A DNA stretch of 64,000 bases. It comes from Argentina anserina (taxonomy: Eukaryota; Streptophyta; Magnoliopsida; Rosales; Rosaceae). Shown one piece after another: positions 35,626 through 45,946 of this stretch. The stretch spans positions 13,591,001 to 13,655,000 of the forward strand of contig NC_065875.1 of NCBI RefSeq assembly GCF_933775445.1, given 5' to 3'. Under the pieces are notes generated by a model. That model had not been told where the DNA came from. It saw nothing but the letters and a program-made list of their open reading frames with translations, and did no database searches. The translations under genes were made by a program, and so were the position numbers. Within the stretch, counting starts at the first letter, position 1, and every line of letters begins with the position of its first letter.

Positions 35626-37910
35626 CTGCAAGGCTGCGACGGTCCGACAGGGCTGTAGCGGTGGCTCCAGCGGCGGGTCCGGTGACAGTCCTGCGACTTT
35701 CCGGCGACATTTCCGGTGACTTTTTCCGGTTAATTTCCGACCAGTTTTTCGGCCAAAAATTTCCGGCCAAAAAAGATTTAAACGTCTTGCGGGGGTAAAC
35801 CGAGCGGCGGACGAACCATCTTGGTGAATTTCCAAGGCCGTAGCTCACGAACCTATTATAGTTTGCCACTCCCCCTAAGTTTCATGTGTTAGTTCAATTC
35901 GAACATTGTGAAAACATCACCATATTTTAGAACGGTGGAAATATAGAGTGCATTATATGGCATGTAACACTACAAATCATCACCAAAATAAGGTGGAAAC
36001 ATGTCATAACAAGACATCAATCTTATGACACAATTAAAACCGTGGACTTATGTAGGTAGTGCCATGTAGTATGTAATGCGTTACATTGCATTAACATATT
36101 GCTTTTAGTAATGAAACCATAAATACATCCAGACATTCTCGCATGTTCGTTTACTTGAACTACATGAAAATTTTATAGCCAACAATTGGATTGAGATCTT
36201 AACCATGAACCAATGTAAAATTGTAAAGACTAAGTAACATTAGTCACAGTAAACTTGGGAATAAACAGATTTCTAGTTATTTAGACTATTAACCAAAGCA
36301 TTTATGCTTCATTATTTTCATTTAATAACCGCAATGTATAATTGCTTTAAAAATATGTAATTCTAAGAAGATATTCTCATGTTCTTCCATATAATGAGTG
36401 TCTTGTTTCAAGAACTGCTCATATCTAACTCTTGTATATTTCGACCATAATTTCTTTGTCTTTCAATGAAACGATGTTGCACCAAAAGAAATTAATCTGG
36501 ACTAGGTGCATAAACACATCTAACATGAAAATGTCAAATTTCAGGGGCATGTTGCAGTCAACAAGAGGGAAGATTCATTATGTATCAATGTACGACACAA
36601 CTTCCAAGTACTGAATTGGAGGTCAAGTCCCAAATTATGGTAACTCAACTCAATAAACCGTGACAAATTTCGTCATAATGGTATAAGCAATTTTCGTCAC
36701 AAACCAATGGTATAAGCGACAATTTCCGTCGCAAACCGATGTTTGTCCCATTTTTTTTCAAACTTGTAGCTACACACAACGGCTATGAATGGTAATAGCA
36801 GCACTCCCAACCGCATGAAAAAATCAGTACCAGGGGAATCATATCCCTGTATACCACTCGAGAAGCGAAAGAATCGGGTTGAAAAGGAAAGGGAGGTTGA
36901 AAGTCCCCGATGAAAGACAAAAATAAGAGGAATTTAAATTTGCATGAAAGCAACAACGTTAATTTAAAACATACTTGGTTGTCTGCCAAATAAACACCAT
37001 AATAGGTGCTCTTGCTTGATTCAACGATCATGCTTGAATCTACGAATATACGTCACGAAGTAACTCTCGTCATTCCATTTTGTATCGTCATGTGATAAAT
37101 TCCACCAAAATGAAAAACATATGGTTAATTTAAATTCATCACATAATAAATCAGTAAAATCATATAGTGAAAATACCTTAGTAAATAGATATATTTTATC
37201 CATCGACTAAAACAACTTTACCTAGGGACAAAATTACCATGCCCCTTGTTACCCATTTACTGAGAGGAGGTAAAATCATTATATAGAGCCGGGTTAGGTC
37301 TGGGATGACCGAAACGGGTCGGGAAAGAGGCGCGTTTTGCAGCTCCGATTTCGATGGGTCTGCCACCATTCTGGGAAGAGGAAGCGCGGCGACGGTCTTT
37401 CCAAGGGCTCCGACAAGCTTAGTAGCGGGATCGCACATAGACTCGTCGTTGCTCGGGTCGTTGGATCTCGCTATAATTGCAAGAGAGCGCAGCGGCACCG
37501 AGCTACAAACCCAGTCGCCATCAGGTCCACGAAGACGTTGTCAAGGGGGATGTCGCGGCTACGCTTTGGGCTTGCAGTGGCGTCGCAGGGTCAACAACGA
37601 ATTACTAGGTTCTTGTAGGTCGACGACGAGGAGGGGAAAAACTGATCTGGGCAGATCGGAGGAGAGATAAGGGTGCCCAGAACAAATTCCTGGGTGCCTA
37701 AGGAAAAAAAACCCAAAATCTGGATTTTTTTTTCGTTTTTTCTGCACTTTTTTTTATTTTTCAACAGAATAACTTCTTAGGATTTTTCTTCTTCTGTCGA
37801 ATTTTTCATGATAGAAAGAATTTTGTGACCTCTTCTGTTAAATTGTTTTCATAACAGAAAGAATTTTTTCAGAAGTTAGGGTTCTAGACTTAGGAACTCC
37901 GGGTTAGAAC

Positions 37911-37925
37911 TACGTGCTGATAACG
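37911..37925 (-). other. Primer-binding site of copia element 2
   Basis: On the minus strand CGTTATCAGCACGTA follows the 5' LTR directly. Eight of eleven bases align with the initiator-methionine site core GGTATCAGAGC. Confidence 0.6.
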
Positions 37926-38121
37926 TGTTATAGAAGAATGTAATACACATTGAATATGGAGAAGTATCATCTTTATTCATTGATAAGGAGGCCTTTTATA
38001 TAGGTATTACATTGAGTATCATGTAGATACAAGGATTATATATCCTTCCTTAACTAGACTAACTTATACTAATTAGGACAAGATACACCGAAAGATTACA
38101 GAGAGTAATTCTCCTACAACA
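37926..38121 (-). repeat. 5' LTR of copia element 2
   Basis: 196 bp, TGTTATAG to CTACAACA on the plus strand, matching 31724-31917 closely. Confidence 0.9.
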
Positions 38122-40482
38122 TGTGCATATATATATATATATATATCTATTGGTTTAGTAAATATATATACCAAAAAGAAAAAAATATTGGAGGCCTTGT
38201 GCAACCACACGGTTGGCACACCCTCCGGGCCACCCCTGCTTAGGAGGACCGATAGGCTACTAGTGGTTTCAAGTTATCTTGCGTTTGCTCTAGCAAAGAG
38301 GTAAGTCGTCAAAGCAGAGAGGTCGGCCTATCATGGCGGTGGTGTGGTGGATGGTGCACGGTAAGGGGTTCATTGTTGAGGTGTGGTCCTGTCTGTATCG
38401 ATATGGGTTGGGTTTTTCTTTACATCTTAGTACAGATCATGGAGGATGGGTGGATCATGGAGTGTTGTGCGATCATGGGTGTTGATGGTAGACGACCAAG
38501 CTCTCAAGTAAGACGATAGGCATTAACCGGGACGGCGGACTACAGTTAAAGGTGCTAGGATTCTCTTGGGTCTGACCATGACTACATTTAGAGGTCCAAT
38601 GGATCTAGGATGGGGTTTGGGCTCTCGTTGGGGCCAAGTTTGGATTTTGTTTTCCATTTTGTCTTTTCTTTTAGGTCTGGTCTTGTTAGGGTAGGGTCTT
38701 GTTGTCCCTCCTCTTTGAGCGAGGGTTAGAGTTTTATTAGGTAGGGGTGGTTAGTTGTCCTTCGTCTTTGAGTGAGGGATTTGAATTGTTATATATGGTG
38801 GTACTATTAGTCATGTCGTGGAACAAGCTATAATTACAGTGTCTTTTCTAAGGACTATATTATTGTCGGTTATTTCTTGTTGCCAATATAATGGGGGGAG
38901 TTGCCTCTGCATATATGCTGGCAATTTTGGTATATAGTGTTTTTTTGGAGCGGTTTTCTTCTAGATAAATTAGCTTATAGTTGAATCTTATCGGCCAGGT
39001 GTGTGGCAGTTATGTCCACCACTCAAAAATAAAATCAATAATTTAATTGTTTTAAATATTATCAAATAATCATCTATGCAAGTTTCATCATGTCAGTCTG
39101 ATGCAAGTATTAATATGTGCCACCAAGTACTTTTTTTTTAACAAGAGAACTAGTAACGGCAGCTCTCACATTGTTGCCATTAATGAAACCGTAGAATACA
39201 AATTATAACAACCTCCCAAAATATTATCAAGACATCGTACGATACCTATGCATTTTAACGAGCACAGATTAGCAAAAAGTGCAATAACGACAACTTCATT
39301 TGCTTTATAAAGAGAGCGACATCTTTGAAAGAGGACAATATGACATAAGATAACAATTATGTCCTTAGTGGTAAAGTGAAACACAACCTTTCGAAGATGC
39401 TACCATTGAAAAAAAAAAAAACCAGCGGCACAAAGTTTCATTCTACCCCCGAGGAGGTTGAGACCATGGAACGAGTCCAAGGACTCGCCACTAAAAGGCA
39501 GACATGGCACGCGGGAGATACTGATCTAGGTCTGGCGCCCAATAAACTTAACAATTGGACTTATTAGCCAAACGAAAGCATGCATGCAGCATCTCTATAG
39601 TTCAGGAACTAAGGTCCAAAAGCAAAGAGAGCCCACCAATAGAAAGAGCAAAATCATACATTTCACTATTAGATATATATATATATATATATAGCCAAAT
39701 CCAAAGCAATGCCGAAAGGGAAGTGAATGAAAAACTTGCTTATTTACGAATAAAAATTATTGCATTATTTATAAGTTTGTCATAATTACTTTGTTATTAT
39801 GTATATGACATGCTTTTGATATTAAGACCTCCACAAAGGCGTTAACTGATTTGTTATGTGAACGTTAAATGATAGTAAATTGAAACACAGTCCACGAGAC
39901 AATTAATTGAAACACAACCCACAAGATATAATATAATTCGTCCCTTGGACGTGCAAACACTCCTCTATTACAACGTGAAGTAAGCACACAAAAAAAGACG
40001 TCTATAAATCAACAAACGTAGAGACATGGAGGGGGATCCGATCATCGAACAATCATGAGTGACAACGGTGAACAAGTAATATTAGATTTTGTTTTATCCT
40101 TCTTGAATTGGAGTGTCGATCTATTTAGCAAGTACCTATCCCCCATAATCAATCGCAATGATTGCGTCTAGGGTTTCTCGAGAATCAAAGAAGATTGATT
40201 CTTATTGGGTGATCTCTCTCGTATTTTTTATGGCCCAACATTCATCTTGCTTGATATGTTACATACAGATCAATTTTTTGTTCCTCTCAAAAAAAGGCAA
40301 TACCTGCTTGCTGACCAAAGATATTTCCCTCGAACAGAAGAGGGAACTGTAAATCCCACTCCAACGATCTATAGAGAAGGGTAATATCGTCAAGTACTTT
40401 CTACAAACAATTACCGTTGCCATTCTTATAGGACCGTTGAAGATTCGAATTTTAAAAGCCCATCTTCCCCATCTCCCCAGAA
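38122..40482. other. Repeat-like intergenic DNA
   Basis: Starts with (AT)n, then a GT-rich block (about 38,200-38,960) that resembles the 3' part of a non-LTR element and contains an imperfect ~56-bp tandem duplication (TTGTCC-TC-TCTTTGAG-GAGGG at about 38,702 and 38,757). A further (AT)n lies near 39,671. No coding domain was recognised. The last 300-400 bp should contain the promoter of the next gene. Confidence 0.35.
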
Positions 40483-41898
40483 ATGACCATATCAAACAAC
40501 AACCAGACCATCTCTCCTAAACCCCAAACAACCCATTTTGCAGCCATGAAGAAACCCCTTCTTGCGCCTTCAACCATTGCATCGTCTTCGGCTTCTTCTT
40601 CATCATCCACAGTGAATTCAAGCACCACCGGCACTACTCCGGCGGAGGAAGACCGATCCGAAAGCTGCTACTACCCGGGTTGCAGAAAAGACGCCAATTG
40701 CAACTGCGATATCTGCTTAGACAGCATCAATGCCACTCTGGATTTGATGCCCTTTAGCGTCCAGAAGAGCTCGCTGACCAAGTTCTCGTCTTCGAGGCCC
40801 GATCGTCCCAAAAATAGCGTTGAACAGACACCTATTTCCTTTGACGCTTCGATTCTGTCGAACCCCGTGTCGACCACTCCTCGGTTTCGAGTTTCTCCGG
40901 ATCTTAAGCCGCATGCGAGGTTGGACTTCGGGGAGAGTGTGGTGGAGAAAGAGGAGAGGAGGAAATGGGGTTTTGGGAGGGATTGGTGGAAATTGGTGTT
41001 GGGTTTAAGCTTGGTTTATGAGGTGATTTACGGGGTTTATTGTAATTTGGGTTCTGCTGTTCTGAGGCCAGCTTTGTCAGCTGAGATTGTGAGAAGTGTT
41101 GGTGAGAAATCATGGGTTGTGCAAGATTTAAATGGGAGGTTGAAGTTCTTGCAGAAAGAGATGCAGGGTCTTGTCCCTGGCAAGGTTTCGAATTGCAGCT
41201 ACCCTAATTCTCTTTGGGAAATTACTCAGGTTCTTATTCATGAAACAAATTTGAATCTTTGATTCACTGTTTTCATCTTCTACAACCCATTTTGGGGATT
41301 GTTGGCTATATTCTAAACTTGTGATGTGATATCAATTAGGATGGTTTGCTTCTGAGCTCGCATTGTAAACTGTTCAAATCTGCAATCGAGGAGGTGAGCA
41401 TATGGGGATGGCCTTTGCAGACTGCAGGGTTGCTCACGACTGGGTTCTCGTCTCGGTCTTTCACCATATTATCAGGCAGAGTCACGGAGGTAAAGCTCAA
41501 TATTTTCACTGTATAACGTTTATGTTCACCCTCACAGAGGTGTATCGATTTGCTTCTAAGTTATGCTACTCATGCATAAACCTGTTCTACTTTTCTTTAA
41601 CCCCTCTTCTTCTTTTGTGTTTGAATAGTGGTCGGATGGAAAGGTTGGATATGTGATTCGAAAGGAGAACTCGTCTTGGGTACAGAGAAATTGGGGTGCC
41701 TCGGCAGTGCAGTTAGATCCCAATACATGGCTGCTTGAGTACCGGCGGAGCTCTATTTCTGACAGCCGAAAATTGGTTTCAGCAGTAGTCTCTTTCTTGA
41801 AGTATAAACTTTCAAGAGCACTTGGAAAGATTAAGCAGAAGTTTTGGCTCCCCTCTACTATAGTCACTGCTGAATATAACACCAAAATCCCAACTTGA
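40483..41898 (+). CDS. Conserved plant membrane protein, possibly ERG2/sigma-1-receptor-like
   Basis: Exons 40483-41229, 41340-41489 and 41629-41898, all GT-AG and in frame, give 388 residues. The N-terminus is Ser/Thr-rich and low complexity (about 33-50). A cysteine cluster follows at about 62-80 (CYYPGC, then CNCDIC), perhaps metal-binding. One hydrophobic segment (about 170-195, KLVLGLSLVYEVIYGVY) is likely membrane-spanning. The C-terminal half has WGWPLQTAGLLTTGFSSRSF and ILSGRVTEWSDG, which recall the wG-x-L-x-t-x-G and I-x-sG-x(3,4)-W-x-x-G pattern of the ERG2/sigma-1 receptor fold. I remember plant relatives carrying C-8 sterol isomerase-type labels, but the plant enzyme for that step is an EBP-type protein, so the biochemical role is uncertain. 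An in-frame second ATG at 40,546 is an alternative start. It faces the PPR gene tail to tail, 298 bp apart. Confidence 0.8.
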
Positions 41899-42196
41899 GG
41901 AATCAATATATATCAGATATCATGATCTCATATCTTGTGAGAAGCCTCCAAATGTGATTCTAATGTCTTTTTTGGTACGCGGAACCTGTTTAGCTTAATG
42001 ATTAAGTCGTCTTTCTTATGGATCTTTCAAAATGTCACCAATTCCTATATGAATATATGAATCTAGATAGATAGTTTAGTATCATGGTTACTCTTATAGA
42101 TCTGCTGTGGTGCCTTGGTCCTGTTTCTCAAATTTCTTGGTCTAACTTGATAGTCACATGTAAAATTCATTGATATGATCATATGAAGAATACAAT

Positions 42197-44471
42197 TTAC
42201 CAGTAGTCTTTACAATAACAGTAACCGTGTTTGAAATGGTGAAACCTGGTCCTATCTCTGACAATGATTTCTCTGTCATACACCTTTGAAGCCAACTTCA
42301 TGAAAGTATGGCAATCTTGGCAAATCCTGAGATTCTTGACAATGCGAATGCAAGAATCTTTTTTTGAACTTATCAAACCAAAAGAAAGAGCCAACTTCTC
42401 ACTATGCCAGAGTATCAATTCCTTCTTTTCCTCCTCTTCTATATCAACCAAAACGTTACATGTATTGGGACTATAGCCAACTTGCTTCACCTCGCTAACT
42501 ACCTCGTTTAACTTCTCATAGATCTGATCCGCTTGTTCATGACTTCTATCTGCCATTAAAAACTCATGTACCTCATTCTTTAGTTCTATCCTGCTGCATC
42601 CCCTCTGCTTTGAAATTCCACTATTTTTCATTGTTTTCCTCACCATAGCCGCATCCTCCCATCTTCTTTCTTTTGCATAAATGTTGGACAAGAAGACGAG
42701 GGCTCCATCATGATCAGGTTCCAGCTCAAGAACCTGTTTTGCAGCAAATTCTCCTAATTCAATCTCACCATGAATCTGACAGGCTGCCATCAAAGATCCC
42801 CAAATGACAACATTTGGTGCCAGGGGCATGGTCTCTATAACCTCGAGAGCTTCTCTCAAGAGATTTGCACGGCCATAGAGGTCAACCATGCAACCATAGT
42901 GCTTGTGTTTAGGATTGATATTAAATTCATTCACCATTGATGCAAAGATCTGTCGACCCTCCTCAACTAACCCTGCATGACTACAAGCATATAGTACTCC
43001 AACAAACGTAACCGCATTAGGCTCTACATTGGCAATTTTCATTTGACTGAAGTAATTGAGTGCGTTACTAGCATCGCCATGCATGGCAAAGGCACTAATC
43101 ATAGTGGTCCAAGATATCACATTTCTTCTTGGCATTTTCTCAAATACCCCTCTTGCTCTTTCCAAGCTTCCACATTTCGCATACATATCAATGAGAGCAT
43201 TGTTGATCGATAAAGCTCCACCGAATCCATTCTTATCAACATATAAATGAACCCATATAGCTTGATCCAGTGCACCAAGATGAGCACAGGCTGAAATGAC
43301 ACTCAACATGGTGACTGGCTCAGGCCTTAATCCCGAAACTTCCATTTCAGAAAATAATCTAAGTGCCTCTTGAGGTTGATCACTTTCAGCATAGCCAGAT
43401 ATCATAGCACTCCAACAGACCAAGTCCTTCTGAACAATTTGATCAAAAATCTTGCGTGCATCTTCAACCCGACCTACTTTCGAATACCCAGAGACCATAG
43501 CAGTAGCAACCACAAAATTTCTCGCCGACGTCTTCTCAAACAACTTCTGAGCCAAATCCATAGAACCACTTCCAGCATACATGGCGATAAGAGCACTCAG
43601 TATATGAGAGTCGACCACAATATCATTCTCCTCAATGAACTCGTGTATTGCTTTCCCATAACTCAACTTCCCGGCACGGCCGCAGGCAGAAAGCATGGTA
43701 GAAAGAATCATCTCATCCGGCTTCACATCCGAATTCCTCATCTCCTCAAAGAGGTTGAACGCAATATCATAATGCCCACTCTGACAGTACCTGTATGCAC
43801 ATATCACATCTCAAAATTCGCTTCGAGAAACGTTTTCAAGCTTCCGAAACATTGAAATTTGTGAATTTAAAACCATACCCATCAATAATAATATTCCAAG
43901 CAACAACATCCGGGCTAGGCATTTTATCGAACACCAACCGTGCATCCATAACCTTCCCACAAGCAGCATACATTCGAACCAAAACCGTCTGCACGAAGGG
44001 GTCGGAATCAAACCCGAGCTTGCAGGCAAGCCCATGAATCTCGACCCCCTCGGCCAGAGCCGAGACTCTGGACACAGCCTTGAGCAAAGGCGGGAAGCTG
44101 AAGCGGTCGAGAGACACGCCTTGTTGCCTCATTTTCTCATAGACAAAGAGGGCGTTTTCGGGGTGGCGGCAGCGGGAAAGGTGGCGGAGGAGCTTGTTGC
44201 AGAGGTGGGTAGGGGGATTGGGGAGTTGGTGGAAGAGGGAGAGGGGGTAGTGCAGGGAAGGGGAGAGAGGGAGGGAGGAGAGGAGGAGTCTGGAGAGGAG
44301 AGAGTGGGAGGGGTCGGGGTGGGATTTGAGGATTTGGGCGTGGAGTTGTTTGAGGTGGGAGAGGTTGGTGGAGGAGGAGAGGGATTTGAAGAGGGTTGTG
44401 GGTGTGGTGGTGTAACTGGTGTTGTTTGGGGGATGGGGGAGGGATAGGGTGGTGCAGGGTAGGGTTGACAT
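42197..44471 (-). CDS. Pentatricopeptide repeat protein, PLS class with DYW domain
   Basis: Two exons, 44471-43879 and 43790-42197, encode 728 residues. The N-terminus is Ser/Thr/Pro-rich and suits an organelle transit peptide. About 15 PLS-type repeats follow (WNIIIDGY, WSAMISGY, WTTMISAF type starts), then E and E+ motifs, then a DYW deaminase domain. That domain has HSEKLA at about 660, CQDCH at 689-693, and the terminal tripeptide DYW. DYW proteins bind organellar RNA and carry out C-to-U editing, with the HxE and CxxC residues holding zinc. The 88-nt intron (43878-43791, GTATGG to CATACAG) restores DGYCQSG across the join; without splicing a stop follows shortly. Organelle PPR genes are mostly intronless, so this is worth noting. 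It resembles my memory of Arabidopsis At4g14820. Target site and organelle cannot be read from the sequence. Confidence 0.93.
43791..43878 (-). other. 88-nt intron of the PPR gene
   Basis: Minus-strand donor GTATGG and acceptor CATACAG. It is AT-rich, carries an in-frame stop on the exon 1 side, and splits the glycine codon of IIDGY. Confidence 0.85.
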
Positions 44472-44910
44472 TGTGTGTTTGGTAAGTGGAGAAGTGGAAG
44501 GGAAGAGAAGCGGGTTTTCTCAGGGGTGGGTTATGGCGGCGGCATTGGTTGGGAAATCAGAATTCAGAAGTATGATTTGTTGCGGTGTTTGGTTTAAATG
44601 CGCAGTGTGCTAGAAATGGAGGGAAGCACAGGGTGTTTTATAAGTTTATCAACCTTATCCCCGAAACGATCTCTTGTCCAAATTTGTTTTTTTTTGCTTT
44701 TGTTTTTATTATTATTACTAGACTCTGTGTTAATTTATCGCATTTATCATCTTATAAAGTGAATTTTATATGTTGTTACATGTTTTAAGTTTTTTTTGAA
44801 GGTTTATTCGTTTTGATTAAAAAAAATCCTTATATGTAATTGTGTTTAATAAAAAAGATATTTTGAGTAAAACATAATTTGGTGATTTTTTAAGGGTGCT
44901 TACTTTATAT

Positions 44911-45057
44911 TAGTAGAGACGAAACAATATTCAAAAAAATAATATTAATTTTATTGATAGATATGAATAAACATTACATCAAAAATCCTAATGAATCTGG
45001 GATACTAATTAAAATAAGATACACAAAAAATATTTAGTAGATAATTCTTCTTCAACA
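44911..45057 (-). mobile_element. Worn copia LTR remnant related to element 2
   Basis: ATACTAATTAAAATAAGATA followed by AATTCTTCTTCAACA at the right resembles the outer half of the element 2 LTR (ATACTAATTAGGACAAGATA and AATTCTCCTACAACA). Its left part, with TTTATTGATAG and CATTACATCA, fits the other half loosely. The start is not fixed. It sits between the divergent PPR gene and the next plus-strand gene. Confidence 0.4.
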
Positions 45058-45946
45058 TATTATTATTATTTTTGTATAGGTATTATTTCTATTTTTATTT
45101 TTATAAAGAGGATTTTTGTACACTGTACATTTCTGTTTGTTCTGGGCACTTGATTTTCATGTATAAGTTATGTAATTCCTAAAAGTGGATTTGAGGAATG
45201 GAGCTGATTTTGTCATGTGTGGATTCTCGTATATGTTTCATCTCATTATCTTATTTATGAATTTGACGCCCCATTAATATCTAAATTTAGTGTCAACTAC
45301 CGCGTAATTCAGACCTTACAAACTGAAGTTGCGACTAACATTTAGATTAGTGTCAATAATATAATAACAAGAGAGCATTCATACCTTACAAGATAAAATA
45401 GCCTCATGTACGTTGAGTACAATCCTGAAAGTTAATCTCGCTCTTGCTTCGTAGTCACTTCCTCTACCTAAAGAACTTAAAAGTAAACTCCCCAACAGAA
45501 TCTTATCTATAAAAGATTGCAGACGTACAACATTCATGTCCCGTGATGACCCAAATTCTTAGAAAACTGACACGTAAGTGTAACATGAGTCTCAAAAGTC
45601 TCGAGCAGACACACAATAACATTAAAAATGTTGGAGTATTAATTCTACATATTTTATTGACTAGGATTACACGTCCGTGCATGCATGATTTTCTGTTGAG
45701 AAGTGGAACTGCCGTCCCGAGAGGTCATAGCAGAAAGATATTATGTACTAGTGTTGGGCCGAGGCTTTGGTATGGGCCTTGTCTTCCAGTCCATACTACG
45801 TCATTGCAGCCGTGGGTAGCCAGTAGGTAGCCGGTGTATATGGTATGAGTTGATCCAAAAGGAAATGGAAGCAGATTATTACTTCATTTAACACAAACTA
45901 TTAGCGCAAGCACAGTGAATGATCTGAAAGCTGCATCGATTACGAA

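Larger units (their letters stand above)
31724..38121 (-). mobile_element. Ty1/copia LTR retrotransposon 2, full length but decayed
   Basis: Reading on the minus strand, the 5' LTR is 38121-37926 and the 3' LTR 31917-31724. Flanks are TGTGT (left) and TGTGC (right), four of five alike. The primer site CGTTATCAGCACG directly follows the 5' LTR. Internal order mirrors element 1: leader, gag-sized region, GC-rich spacer near 35,400-35,790, pol-sized region, then a 3' region whose final 80 bp (TTTTTACCGAGG near 31,970) matches that of element 1. No frame longer than about 165 codons exists, and the longest are in the GC-rich spacer. An extra GC-rich block lies at about 37,280-37,680. Confidence 0.87.

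Noticed and set aside
35327..35869. Overlapping 100-165 aa frames on both strands in the GC-rich part of copia element 2
   Set aside because: Stop-free only because of extreme GC content; low-complexity Gly/Arg or Pro/Ala translations, no domain, inside a decayed retrotransposon.
37196..37670. Frames of about 100-120 aa on both strands
   Set aside because: GC-rich block inside copia element 2 with no family resemblance; overlapping in opposite strands.
41556..41906. Minus-strand 116-aa frame
   Set aside because: Antisense to the last exon of the ERG2-like gene; no domain.
43836..43890. A frameshift splitting the PPR gene into two pseudogene halves
   Set aside because: A GTATGG donor and CATACAG acceptor 88 nt apart restore the exact repeat motif and frame, so an intron is the simpler reading.
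44034..44447. Plus-strand 137-aa Glu/Gly/Val-rich frame
   Set aside because: Antisense shadow of the first exon of the PPR gene.
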